Assembly (NCBI GenBank): GCA_022711465.1
Contig: JAKLEZ010000008.1
Coordinates: 186,001-250,000, forward strand
Length of the DNA stretch: 64,000 nucleotides
From: Planctomycetota bacterium
GTDB taxonomy: Bacteria > Planctomycetota > Phycisphaerae > UBA1845 > PWPN01
Direction of reading: 5' to 3'
In this document: positions 9,126 to 17,670 of the stretch, in pieces
Layout of the letters: each line of letters starts with the position of its first letter
How positions within the stretch are numbered: the first letter of the stretch is position 1
Notes under the pieces: generated by a model
Seen by the model: the letters and a program-made list of their open reading frames with translations, nothing else
The model's database searches: none
Told to the model about the DNA's origin: nothing
Made by a program: the position numbers and the translations under genes

Positions 9126-10253
9126 GTGCCGACAGCCAGCCATCATCCCGGAGCTCGAGCGATCCCGGTCCTTGTGGCCGCAGCCGGCCTCAGCACACTC
9201 GGACTGTCCGGCTGCTTCCCCGGCAACCCCGGATCCCTGATCTCGGATGCCCTCCCCCTGGTCCTCGCGTTCCGGCCCATCGAAGAGGCACCACCCGACG
9301 CGGAGCCGTTCTATCTGGTCACCCTCGGTGAGTCGGTCGCCGCCGGCAACGGCCTGCCCGAACAAACCAAGTTCGCCAACCAGGTGGCCGCCGAGATCCA
9401 GCGCCGCACCGGCCGCCCGGTGATTCATCAACGCCAGGCCGCCTCCTCTGCCACCATCCTCCGACGCGCGGACGAGGAACAATGTGACTCCGGCTGCTTC
9501 GCGGAATCGCCGGCCATCCCCACCTCGGTCCACCGCCAGATCGACCTGGTCACCCTGCCAGAACGTATTGACCTCGTCCTGCTCACCGCCTGCATCAACG
9601 ACGTCGGCGTGACCACCATCATCTCACCGGACAAAACCGACCAGGAGTTGGCCGATCTGACCCGGCGGTTCTGCCGGGACGAGATGCTCACCCTGCTGGG
9701 CAGAATCCGAACGGTCATGCCCCAGGCTCACATCGTTGTCACCGGCTACTACCCCATCGTCAGCGAATACAGCCACGTGCCCCCCGGAATCGACGAGCGA
9801 TTGTACTGGGCCAGCCTGTCGGTCGAGAGAGGCCTGTCTCAGTGGCTCTCCATCGCGGCCAGCCACTGCCAGACCTTCGATCAGACCGCCCGGAACAGCC
9901 TGCGTGAGGCAGTGGATAGGCTCAACACCGCCAACGTCGCCGACCCCCGCGTGCTCTTCGCCGATCCCGATTTCGGGCCAGAACACGCATTGTTCACCAA
10001 CGATCCCTGGCTGTGGGGATTGACCAACCTGGATCCGCTGGGCCTGTTCTTCTTCATGAGAATCGAGTGGGTCCCGGAAGACCCGCTGTTCCTCTCGCGG
10101 ATCAACACCTGCATGTCCAACCCCGGCGCCAGCCCATCACCCAAGTGCTACTACACCTCGGTGGGACACCCGAACTACAAGGGCGCGATGGTCTACACGA
10201 ATGCCATCCTGCGGGAGCTGGAGAGCGCGGGTATCGTACCGGCCACGCCTTGA
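9126..10253 (+). CDS. SGNH/GDSL-type esterase, predicted lipoprotein
   Basis: 375 residues from a GTG start. A signal peptide ends in the lipobox LSGC (Cys near 30), so the protein should be lipid-anchored outside the cytoplasm. The SGNH blocks are visible: GESVAAGNG near 68 in place of GDSL (nucleophile Ser), an Asn-containing TACINDVG near 155 (block III), and VGHPNYKG near 350, where the catalytic His would lie. Family members are esterases, lipases or sugar deacetylases; the substrate cannot be told. The GTG was chosen because it gives a complete signal peptide. It lies 58 nt after ugd and may be the last gene of that unit. Confidence 0.8.
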   Translation: MPTASHHPGARAIPVLVAAAGLSTLGLSGCFPGNPGSLISDALPLVLAFRPIEEAPPDAEPFYLVTLGESVAAGNGLPEQTKFANQVAAEIQRRTGRPVIHQRQAASSATILRRADEEQCDSGCFAESPAIPTSVHRQIDLVTLPERIDLVLLTACINDVGVTTIISPDKTDQELADLTRRFCRDEMLTLLGRIRTVMPQAHIVVTGYYPIVSEYSHVPPGIDERLYWASLSVERGLSQWLSIAASHCQTFDQTARNSLREAVDRLNTANVADPRVLFADPDFGPEHALFTNDPWLWGLTNLDPLGLFFFMRIEWVPEDPLFLSRINTCMSNPGASPSPKCYYTSVGHPNYKGAMVYTNAILRELESAGIVPATP

Positions 10254-10458
10254 CATGCTGGCCCGGCCCGGACAAATACCCTCGCCAGCCTTGAGTTGGG
10301 CAACCCACAGGTCCAACCCAACCGCAAGTGCCCGCTGCTCTCCCAGAGCTGGCCTTCACCGACAACCTGAAGCCTGTCTCGGTAGGTGTCGCACCCGCCT
10401 CTCGCCGGCGCTGACTCAAGCGGCTTCTCCGTCTCACGCAATCTGCTGAGATGGGCTC

Positions 10459-11262
10459 TTAACGGCGGCGAGAATGGCCCAGGACGGCGAGGCCACCCAG
10501 AGCCAGCAGGGCCACCGTGGCAGGCTCGGGCGCCGAAACGAAAGCCAGACCGACCAGGTTGCTCACCGTGTAGGAGCCAACGGCCACAGTCGCCCCACTG
10601 CCCAAGTCGAGCGTATACAGCGTGTTGGTCCCCGAATCGACGGCGAAGGTCACGTTGTCCTCCGGACGGGTGGCAATGTCGTAGACATGTTCGAGGCCCA
10701 TAGAAGCCACAAGAGCGGCAGATCCGGTCGTGGTGCTGATCTGATACAGGGCCCGGCGATCCTCGCTGACGCCGAAAAGCCCGCCGGCATTGAAGGCCAG
10801 CGCGTAGACGTCGTTGACGCCGAGCGTACCAATGAGCGCGGCTCCACCAGTGTCGGGATCGATCTCATAAAGCTGATCGCCGGCCGCCCCAAAGCCGTGA
10901 GCGCTGGTACCATAGAGCTTGCCCGCAATTGGGTCGAAAGCCAGCGAAATGATCTTATCGCTGCTGGAAAAAGGTGCGACGGCCGTGGCTGAGCCGGTGA
11001 TCGGGTCAATGGTGAGCAGCGTGTTCGTGGTAACGTCCGGCGCCCAGATGCGGTGCGAGCCCGGCCGGGTATCACTGGCCAGATCGCCAGGGTAATCATA
11101 GCCGGTCGGACCAACTAGGCTGCTTGCCCCTGTCGCCAGGTCCAACCGATAGACCAGCCCCGGACCCGCAAACTTGCTGACGGCATACAGCTCACTTGCC
11201 TGGACGACTGCAACCGATACGGCGGTGACCGCGACCACCAACGCGACAGACCGTATCCTCAT
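10459..11262 (-). CDS. PEP-CTERM sorted secreted beta-propeller-like protein
   Basis: 267 residues from the ATG at 11262, which has a strong GGAGGA site; the longer open frame upstream is not needed. Order of parts: signal peptide (SVALVVAVTAVSVAVVQA), repeated units of about 45 residues of the type D-x-x-T-G-x-x-x-x-I/L-G (DLATGASSL, DPITGSATA, DPDTGGAAL, TTTGSAALV), as in propeller-like exported proteins, then the C-terminal sorting tag APEPATV, a hydrophobic helix and terminal SRRR. PEP-CTERM proteins are cleaved by an exosortase and often join extracellular matrix; no exosortase gene lies in this window. A TATACA -10-like site is at 11295-11300, giving a short leader. Confidence 0.85.
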   Translation of the reverse strand: MRIRSVALVVAVTAVSVAVVQASELYAVSKFAGPGLVYRLDLATGASSLVGPTGYDYPGDLASDTRPGSHRIWAPDVTTNTLLTIDPITGSATAVAPFSSSDKIISLAFDPIAGKLYGTSAHGFGAAGDQLYEIDPDTGGAALIGTLGVNDVYALAFNAGGLFGVSEDRRALYQISTTTGSAALVASMGLEHVYDIATRPEDNVTFAVDSGTNTLYTLDLGSGATVAVGSYTVSNLVGLAFVSAPEPATVALLALGGLAVLGHSRRR

Positions 11263-11715
11263 GCGATCCTCCTCTCCCCAGACAACGGCTGCGGTGTATA
11301 GGCTACCTACGAGCCGAGATGCTCGCCCCGAACCTGAACAACATTGTAGCAAATCCCTCCCCCCCTGACCACTCCATCGGCCCGGCTGCCCACCACGAAG
11401 AACCTCGAATCGGACACCGCGCGCCGCACCACGGACCAACAGACAACCAAGAGATCGACCCCCTGCCTCGATGTGCCGAACACCGATCAGCCCGCCTGTC
11501 GACAGGCCGTCAAGAAAGCCCCGCCCCTCCGCAAATGCCCGCCACTCCAGTCACCTCGCATGCCCAGAAAGCAAGCGAGAACGGCCACCATAACGAATGC
11601 CCGAATCAGGCCTGCGCGGCCACGTCGAAATGAAACCGCCATGGACACGGATACGGTCCAAGCCCGACGCCTGGCCCGCGGCTGAAAGCCAACAGTTAGT
11701 AGCTGCCCACTCCCT
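11263..11715. other. intergenic stretch without a recognisable gene
   Basis: About 450 nt between two leftward genes. The first 40 nt hold the ribosome site and a TATACA -10-like element of the PEP-CTERM gene. The short open frames in the rest show no family features. No clear hairpin terminator was seen. Confidence 0.5.
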
Positions 11716-13209
11716 TCACCCAACCACTGGTGCTACCCGCGCCAGATTGCAGAATCCCTGCAACTGCTTCTTGTAGTCGCCATAAAGGAAAAGCTGGTGG
11801 AAACCTGGGTAGTCCAGCAAGTCTGGCGAACCGTCGAGCTTGACGCTGACCGAGACCACGCAGCCGCCAGCTGGCGGAACGGCAATGTTGTCGACCACCT
11901 CGCCACTGCCGATGATCATCCGCGGGGCGGTGCCGTCCACGCTCGGCTCGACGTCCACGACCGTCATGCGCTCGCCTGGCCTCCACATCGTCCGCGGAAC
12001 CGCGTCACGCTTGCCGTGATGGAACGAGAGATAGAAAGGCTCGGCCGGCCCGTCAAAACCCTTCATCCGCGTCGGGCATGAACAGTGAGCCCCGATCAGC
12101 AGCTGCCTGCCCGTATCGGGCACCGGGTCCTGCTGGAAACCCGGCCGATCAAAGAGCTGCTGCACCAGAGCATGCGTCAGGCAGGCACCGAGATCGGCCT
12201 CGCAGGCGGCCGGGATACCGTGATCGTTCATCCGCGACCAGGCGATACACGGCAGGCTGACCTTGCTCTTACCCAGGGCCCCCAGGCAGTCCATCGTGAT
12301 CGCGTCCCCTTCCTCACGCTCAAGGATTGAACGGGCAACTACGTAGCTCTTGACCCCGTTGAGCACGTCCTGACGGGTCGGACCCGCCAGCTTGGTCGCA
12401 TGACCCAGATACTCGTCGGCAATTCCCCGGACCTCGTCTGTCTCCAATGTGCGGTTGTACTCGTCCAGAAACTCACGGGCCGGCAGGTAGCGAAGCCTGG
12501 TGCCGAAGTGCTTCATCGCCTCATCGCGCCGCTTGTTGCCAGCCAGCACAATGTAGCGCATCTCTCGCAACTTGGCCGCCGCCCGTACCATCTTCATCGC
12601 ATAGGCGACCTCGGCAAAACCATCCCCCGAGCAGATGTGGCAGCCCTGTCGCCTGGCCAGCGGGGCGGTATTGATCGTGAACGCCGCCCCAATCGGCGCG
12701 AACACCACCGTGAGCAGGCCGGTATCCGCCGCCTTGACGGCCGTCGGCCAGGCGTGCGCCTGCCGGTCCAGAAGGACAACCAGCAGCCCGTCCGCCTCCG
12801 CAGCCTTGCTCTGAGCAAGCCACGCATCCGCCTCCGCAGGCGAGTAGATCGGCTCCGGCCGGAGAGTAGCGACCATGCCAAGCTGCTCGGCTGTCGATTC
12901 GATCTGGCCGCGATAGCTCGCCAGCGCGGCTTCGCCGTTGTAGATGGCTCCCGGCCAGCGGATGCCGTAATCCTCTTTCCGCCGAACGAAGGCGACCGCA
13001 AGTTTGGGCACGTACTTGGACCCCGGCCCACACGGCTTGATGCGTCGCTCCTGAAAACCGCTCGCCGGAACCAGCCACCCGCCCCCCGCCGATCCCGTGC
13101 TCGCACAGCCGACCAGCGAGCAACCGCAGGCCGCACCGCATCCGCCCAGGATGAAGCGGCGGCGAGTAACAGAATGAGGATCGTTCCGGTGATCGTACGT
13201 CTCGTGCAT
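11716..13209 (-). CDS. Tat-exported protein with L-fucose/arabinose isomerase-like fold
   Basis: 497 residues from the ATG at 13209, which has GGGAGG 7 nt upstream; the frame is open 12 codons further. The N-terminus carries a twin-arginine signal TRRRFILGG, then a lipobox-like LVGCAS. The body resembles sugar-isomerase-like proteins: an N-terminal alpha/beta part and a C-terminal part with TMDCLGAL, PCIAWSRMNDHGIPAACEAD near 325, HCSCPTRM near 390 and a WRPGERMTVV beta-barrel stretch. Such proteins are common in planctomycetes and poorly characterised. Export of an isomerase-like protein is unusual, and it may act as a lyase or binding protein instead. It lies 66 nt after glycerate kinase in the same direction. 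Confidence 0.75.
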   Translation of the reverse strand: MHETYDHRNDPHSVTRRRFILGGCGAACGCSLVGCASTGSAGGGWLVPASGFQERRIKPCGPGSKYVPKLAVAFVRRKEDYGIRWPGAIYNGEAALASYRGQIESTAEQLGMVATLRPEPIYSPAEADAWLAQSKAAEADGLLVVLLDRQAHAWPTAVKAADTGLLTVVFAPIGAAFTINTAPLARRQGCHICSGDGFAEVAYAMKMVRAAAKLREMRYIVLAGNKRRDEAMKHFGTRLRYLPAREFLDEYNRTLETDEVRGIADEYLGHATKLAGPTRQDVLNGVKSYVVARSILEREEGDAITMDCLGALGKSKVSLPCIAWSRMNDHGIPAACEADLGACLTHALVQQLFDRPGFQQDPVPDTGRQLLIGAHCSCPTRMKGFDGPAEPFYLSFHHGKRDAVPRTMWRPGERMTVVDVEPSVDGTAPRMIIGSGEVVDNIAVPPAGGCVVSVSVKLDGSPDLLDYPGFHQLFLYGDYKKQLQGFCNLARVAPVVG

Positions 13210-13275
13210 GACCGAACCTCCCTTCGTCCTCATGACCTCCCGCAATCGCCTGCACGGCCCTCCGGCAGGCTAAGG

Positions 13276-14475
13276 CTATCTCACTCGCCCGGCCAGCACT
13301 TCTGCCATCGTCCGCTCCAGCGCCTCGGCCGTCCGGAGCAGAGCCTCCGACAGCGGCGTGCCCGGCGGATTGATCGAGTGGTAGCTCTCCAGAATCTCCA
13401 GCGCCGCTTCCGCCCCGTCGCCCACGCAACCGACCAGCGCAACACACGGCACACCGGCCGCCTTGGCCGTGCGGCCGACGCCGGCGATCACCTTGCCCAT
13501 CATCGATTGCCGGTCGATCCGACCCTCCCCGGTGATGACCAGATCCGCCCGAGCAACTCGGTCCGCCAGCCGGACGGCGTCCATGACGATCTGTACGCCG
13601 GATTGCAGCCTGGCACCAAAGAACGCAACCAGTCCGGCTCCGAGCCCGCCGGCCGCTCCGGCACCGGGCAGATCGGCCACATCGAGGCGGAGATCCCGCT
13701 TGATGAGTCCCGCCAGATGACCGAGGTTGCGGTCCAGCATCTGCACCTGGTCCGGCGTCGCCCCCTTCTGCGGACCATAGATGGCCGACGCTCCGCGCGC
13801 TCCGCACAGCGGGTTATCTACATCACAGGCGACCAGAATCTCGGTCGCGGCAATTCGCGGATCGCGAGCCGAAAGATCGATGCGAGTGATCTCATTCACA
13901 CGGCCGCCGCTCAGCCGGACAGGCAGAACCATCAGAGCATCACCGAAACCGCACCAGCTGGCGGCTTCGCCGCAACCACATTCGTGCGCGGACGACAGCA
14001 TTCCGGTACCAAGGAACCGCACGCCGATCGCCTGGGCAGCACCGATTCCGCCGTCGTTCGTCGCGCTGCCGCCAATCCCGATGAGTATCCGCCGGGCGCC
14101 GGCGTCGAGAGCGGCCATCACGAGTTGGCCAGTGCCGTACGTGCTGGTCAGTAGCGGGTTGCGTTTCTCAGGCGGCACAAGTGCCAGCCCCGTGGCGGCG
14201 GCCATCTCCATGACCGCCGTCCGTTCCGATCCACCGAGCATACCCCACACCGCCCGGACCGGATCGCCCAGCGGCCCCGCTACCGACACCAGGTGCCGCG
14301 TCCCGCCCGTGGCCGCAATCAAAGCCTCGACCGTGCCCTCGCCCCCGTCGGCCATGGGGACGATGTCGATCTCGGCATCCGGCACCACCCGCCGTACACC
14401 CCGGGCAATGGCCGCACAAACCTCCTGGGCCGACAGAGCCTCCTTGAACTTGTCTGGGGCAATGATAATACGCAT
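13276..14475 (-). CDS. glycerate kinase, class I (GarK/GlxK type)
   Basis: 399 residues. It phosphorylates D-glycerate with ATP, usually to 2-phosphoglycerate in the bacterial class, feeding glycerate from glyoxylate or sugar-acid breakdown into glycolysis. The opening IIAPDKFKEALSA is the family signature, followed by PMADGGEGTVEAL near 45, GIGGSATNDGGIG near 140 (nucleotide loop) and VITGEGRIDRQS near 310. The length is slightly above the usual 370-380. The start ATG directly precedes the conserved signature. It begins 35 nt after the HtrA gene in the same direction, and a GAPN-like dehydrogenase lies one gene further upstream, so the region may concern three-carbon acids. A hydroxyacid dehydrogenase relic lies about 5 kb away. 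Confidence 0.95.
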   Translation of the reverse strand: MRIIIAPDKFKEALSAQEVCAAIARGVRRVVPDAEIDIVPMADGGEGTVEALIAATGGTRHLVSVAGPLGDPVRAVWGMLGGSERTAVMEMAAATGLALVPPEKRNPLLTSTYGTGQLVMAALDAGARRILIGIGGSATNDGGIGAAQAIGVRFLGTGMLSSAHECGCGEAASWCGFGDALMVLPVRLSGGRVNEITRIDLSARDPRIAATEILVACDVDNPLCGARGASAIYGPQKGATPDQVQMLDRNLGHLAGLIKRDLRLDVADLPGAGAAGGLGAGLVAFFGARLQSGVQIVMDAVRLADRVARADLVITGEGRIDRQSMMGKVIAGVGRTAKAAGVPCVALVGCVGDGAEAALEILESYHSINPPGTPLSEALLRTAEALERTMAEVLAGRVR

Positions 14476-14510
14476 GGCCGACCGCTGACCGCTGATCGCT
14501 ACCCTCGGGC

Positions 14511-15848
14511 TTACCTCGCGACGAGAGCCCCCGCCAGCACGCGCAGGAACATCTGCTGCACCTCATACACCTTGAACAAAAGCTTCTCGCCCGGCCTGAC
14601 CTGTTCGAGGAGCAGGCCGACGTCTTCCAGATCGCTCGGGAAGTCGTTGCCGATCTGGAAGATGATCAGGCCGGGCACGAACCCTGCCCGGCCCGCCGGA
14701 CTGTCACGCTCGACGCGAGTGATCAGCAGTCGGCCGTCCACGTCCAGCTGCTTGGCTTCCTTCGGCGTCAGGATCCGAACCGTCAGACCGAACTTGTGCT
14801 GCAGCAACTCGGCACCGTCCGGAATCGGGATCGCCTTCGGTACGAGCGTGGCGGACATGAACTTGCCGCCCCGAGTCAACTTGATATCCACCTTGTTGTT
14901 TCGACTCACACTCAGCATGTGAACGTGAAAGTCCACGTCGCTGGTGATCGGCTTGCCATCCACCGCGGTCAGCTCATCGCCCGGCTCGATGCCCGCGGCC
15001 GCTGCCGGCCCAGTGGCCTCCACGACCTTGGGGCTGCCCCGAGAACTCAGCCGCAGACCAATCTCCAGCCGCTTGCGCCGCTCAATGGACAACATGTCCG
15101 GCAGCAACTTCCGCAAATCGTCGACCGGAATGGCAAATCCGATGTTCTGGGCGTCGCCCCGGATCGCGGTATTGATGCCGATCAGTTCACCCAGAATGTT
15201 GAGCAGCGGCCCGCCGGAGTTGCCCCGATTGATGCTCGCGTCCGTCTGGATCAGATGCTCCGAGAGAACATCCTCCCCGACGGTGAGCTTGCGGTTCAGG
15301 GCACTGACAATGCCGGCCGTCACGGTGTGCTCGTAGCCCAGCGGGTTGCCGATCGCAATCACCGTCTCCCCGATCATGAGGTCGTCGCTGCGACCCATGA
15401 CAATCGCCCGCCAAGGCCTCTTCGCGTCAATCCTGAGCACCGCCAGGTCGTGCCGCTCGTCGATACTGACCAGGTCCGCCTCATGCTCCGAGCGGTCGGC
15501 GAAGATGACCTTCGGCCTGGCCGCCTGGGTGACGACGTGAGCATTGGTGACCACGTACCCGTCCGCGTGCAGAATGAAGCCACTGCCCAGCGACGTCCGC
15601 TCGTAACGCTGCTTCTGCGGGCCGAATCCGGGAAGGTCAAAAAAGTTCTCCAGCGGATTCACTCGGCGCTCGATCTCGACAATCTGCGTCGCCGTGATAT
15701 TGACCACGCTGTCTCGTGCCCGTTCGAACACCTCGACGATCGGCGTCCGCCGGCTGGGCTGATTGGAGGAGGAGATCACGCTCGGCGTCCCCCCGAGCAG
15801 GGCGAGAACCAGGACCCGCGCAGCGGCAATATTCATCCATGGACCCAT
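14511..15848 (-). CDS. HtrA/DegP-family serine protease with two PDZ domains
   Basis: 445 residues from the ATG at 15848. After a signal sequence (AAARVLVLALLGG) comes a trypsin-like domain with the full triad: His in TNAHVV near 125, Asp in ERHDLAVLRID near 155, and Ser in NRGNSGGPL near 235. Two PDZ domains follow (about 280-360 and 375-440; second one with SPAGRAGFVPGL). Exported HtrA proteins degrade or refold damaged envelope proteins. The frame is open far upstream, but those 75 residues are low-complexity Arg/Ser, and a TATACT hexamer on this strand at 15857-15862 lies 8 nt before the chosen ATG, so a leaderless start is likely. The aldehyde dehydrogenase ends 31 nt upstream. Confidence 0.93.
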   Translation of the reverse strand: MGPWMNIAAARVLVLALLGGTPSVISSSNQPSRRTPIVEVFERARDSVVNITATQIVEIERRVNPLENFFDLPGFGPQKQRYERTSLGSGFILHADGYVVTNAHVVTQAARPKVIFADRSEHEADLVSIDERHDLAVLRIDAKRPWRAIVMGRSDDLMIGETVIAIGNPLGYEHTVTAGIVSALNRKLTVGEDVLSEHLIQTDASINRGNSGGPLLNILGELIGINTAIRGDAQNIGFAIPVDDLRKLLPDMLSIERRKRLEIGLRLSSRGSPKVVEATGPAAAAGIEPGDELTAVDGKPITSDVDFHVHMLSVSRNNKVDIKLTRGGKFMSATLVPKAIPIPDGAELLQHKFGLTVRILTPKEAKQLDVDGRLLITRVERDSPAGRAGFVPGLIIFQIGNDFPSDLEDVGLLLEQVRPGEKLLFKVYEVQQMFLRVLAGALVAR

Positions 15849-15856
15849 GGCGACCG

Positions 15857-15862
15857 AGTATA
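15857..15862 (-). promoter_or_regulatory. -10-like TATACT immediately upstream of the HtrA start
   Basis: TATACT on the minus strand, separated from the ATG at 15848 by 8 nt, with no ribosome site between them. Transcription would begin at or next to the start codon. A partial -35 (TTCTGA) lies 17 nt further up. Confidence 0.5.
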
Positions 15863-15879
15863 CCCGCCCACCCGTGTTC

Positions 15880-17511
15880 TCAGAAGATGAAATCCGTCGA
15901 CAGAAACTTCGAGCAACGACCCGAAACGATCCCGGACACGATCCGCTGGTTCGGCTCCGTGCTCTTGGCGGCCACCAGGCTCCGGATCGAGAAAACCCGG
16001 AGCGCATCGCTGACCGAGAGCGTGCCCTCGGCCGAGTCCTTGCGGCCGACGAACGGAAACTTGTCCGGACCACGCTGGCACTGGCTGTTGATGTTCACCC
16101 GCGAAACCTGGTTGACCAGCGGATCGATGAGCCGGCTCAGCCGCTGAGGATCGTTCCCGAACAGGGCCGCCTGCTGCCCGAACGGAGAGGCAACCACCCA
16201 GTCAATCACCTCCCGCTCGTCGTCGTAGGGCACGATTGGCGTGACCGGACCGAACTGCTCGATCTGGCAGATCCGCGTCTTGAGATCCGCCGGGTAGACC
16301 ACCGCCGGATAGAACAGCGTCTGGTCGATCGTCCCCCCACCGCGATTGATCACCTTCGCCCCAGCGGCAACGGCCTCATCCACTAGCCCCTTGAACCACT
16401 CCGGACGACCCTGCTCGGCCAGCGGCGTGATGTGGACGCCATCGTCCCAGGGCATGCCGACCTTCAGCTGCTCAACCTTGCGGGCAAACCGCTGGGCAAA
16501 CTCATCCGCCAGGCTGCGGTGAACGAAGATGATCTTGATGGCCGTACACCGCTGCCCGTTGAACGACAAAGCACCTAATACACATTCGGAAACCGCCAGG
16601 TCAAGATCGGCATCCGGCAGCACGACGGCCGCATTCTTGGCATCCAGCCCGAGGACGCACCGCAGCCGGTTCGGACGCGGATGCTGGTGCTTGAGCAGGG
16701 ATGCTACCTTGGCCGACCCGATAAAGGCCAGCACGTCAACCCGCCCGCTCTCGATCAGCGGCCCCACGACCGTCGGACCGTCGCCGTACACCGTGTTGAC
16801 CACACCCGGCGGAAACGAGGACGCAAACGCCTCCAGTAACGGGGCGTGAAGGAGCACGCCGTACTTGGGCGGCTTGAAGATAACCGTGTTACCCATGATC
16901 AGGGCCGGAATCAGCGTCGTGAAGGTCTCATTCAGCGGGTAGTTCTGCGGCCCCATGCACAAAACAACGCCCAGGGGGCTGCGGCGAATCTGGGCCACGA
17001 AGCCCTGCTCAACCGCAAACCGGGAACTGTTCCGATCCAGCTCCTTCAGGGCCTCGATCGTGTCACGAATGTAATCGACGGTTCGGTCAAACTCCTTGCA
17101 CGAGTCCGCTCGGCTCTTGCCAATCTCCCACATCAGCAGGCACACGACCTCCTCGCGAACCGCCTGCATCCGGGGGATGAAGGACTCTAAATGGTGGATG
17201 CGGTCGGCCACCGACATCGTCGGCCACCGGCCGCAACCCTGCCCGTACGCCCGGCAGGCGGCATCCAGCACCTCGAGGGCAGCCTCGGCGGTCATCAGCG
17301 GATACTCGCCCAGCTCAAAGGGTCCCCCACAACCGCCGGACCCGGCCACACAAACCGGCGACAGCACCCTCTGCCGCGGCCCAGACCACAACCGAACCTC
17401 ACCGCCAACGAGGTACCGATCAGCTGCCCCGTAGAAGTCCATGCGAACGTCGGCGGGTATCTCCGCCACCTCGGGAAACACACGCTTCGGGGCATCAACC
17501 GTCGTCGGCAT
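15880..17511 (-). CDS. aldehyde dehydrogenase, GAPN-like (non-phosphorylating glyceraldehyde-3-phosphate dehydrogenase type)
   Basis: 543 residues. The fold oxidises an aldehyde to its acid with NAD(P). Signs include GPQNYPLNE near 190, FKPPKYG near 215 (cofactor Lys), FIGSAKVA near 265, LGLDAKNAAVV near 288 and the catalytic cysteine in SFNGQRCTAIK near 320, then EQFGPVTPIVPY. The late segment QRGPDKFPFVGRKDS is shared with GAPN-type enzymes and argues against a general aldehyde dehydrogenase; the expected product would be 3-phosphoglycerate. GAGGAGAGG precedes the ATG, and a TATAAT on this strand at 17553-17558 gives a leader of about 35 nt. The last 20 or so residues after SIRSLVA are a short extra tail. 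Confidence 0.92.
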   Translation of the reverse strand: MPTTVDAPKRVFPEVAEIPADVRMDFYGAADRYLVGGEVRLWSGPRQRVLSPVCVAGSGGCGGPFELGEYPLMTAEAALEVLDAACRAYGQGCGRWPTMSVADRIHHLESFIPRMQAVREEVVCLLMWEIGKSRADSCKEFDRTVDYIRDTIEALKELDRNSSRFAVEQGFVAQIRRSPLGVVLCMGPQNYPLNETFTTLIPALIMGNTVIFKPPKYGVLLHAPLLEAFASSFPPGVVNTVYGDGPTVVGPLIESGRVDVLAFIGSAKVASLLKHQHPRPNRLRCVLGLDAKNAAVVLPDADLDLAVSECVLGALSFNGQRCTAIKIIFVHRSLADEFAQRFARKVEQLKVGMPWDDGVHITPLAEQGRPEWFKGLVDEAVAAGAKVINRGGGTIDQTLFYPAVVYPADLKTRICQIEQFGPVTPIVPYDDEREVIDWVVASPFGQQAALFGNDPQRLSRLIDPLVNQVSRVNINSQCQRGPDKFPFVGRKDSAEGTLSVSDALRVFSIRSLVAAKSTEPNQRIVSGIVSGRCSKFLSTDFIF

Positions 17512-17552
17512 GAGAACCTCTCCTCAAAGGGTCGTCGTCACGTCAGGATGGC

Positions 17553-17558
17553 ATTATA
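17553..17558 (-). promoter_or_regulatory. -10-like TATAAT for the aldehyde dehydrogenase gene
   Basis: A consensus TATAAT on the minus strand 41 nt before the ATG at 17511, leaving room for a GAGGAGAGG ribosome site. It also marks the divergent gap to the rightward ThuA gene. Confidence 0.5.
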
Positions 17559-17670
17559 CTAGGCAGGCCGGGGAAACTTGAGAAGCGAAACCGCGGACTG
17601 GCGCTCCGGCCCAAGCCCTGCCGAGCCGGACGACGCAAGTCCCACCAACGGCCAAGGCCAGGAGACAAAC

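Noticed and set aside
12400..14154. Rightward open frame of 584 codons
   Set aside because: It lies opposite the isomerase-like and glycerate kinase genes and has Arg/Pro-rich composition; no family motif.
15849..16073. N-terminal extension of the HtrA frame
   Set aside because: Arg/Ser-rich with no signal sequence, overlaps the aldehyde dehydrogenase end and lies upstream of the TATACT.
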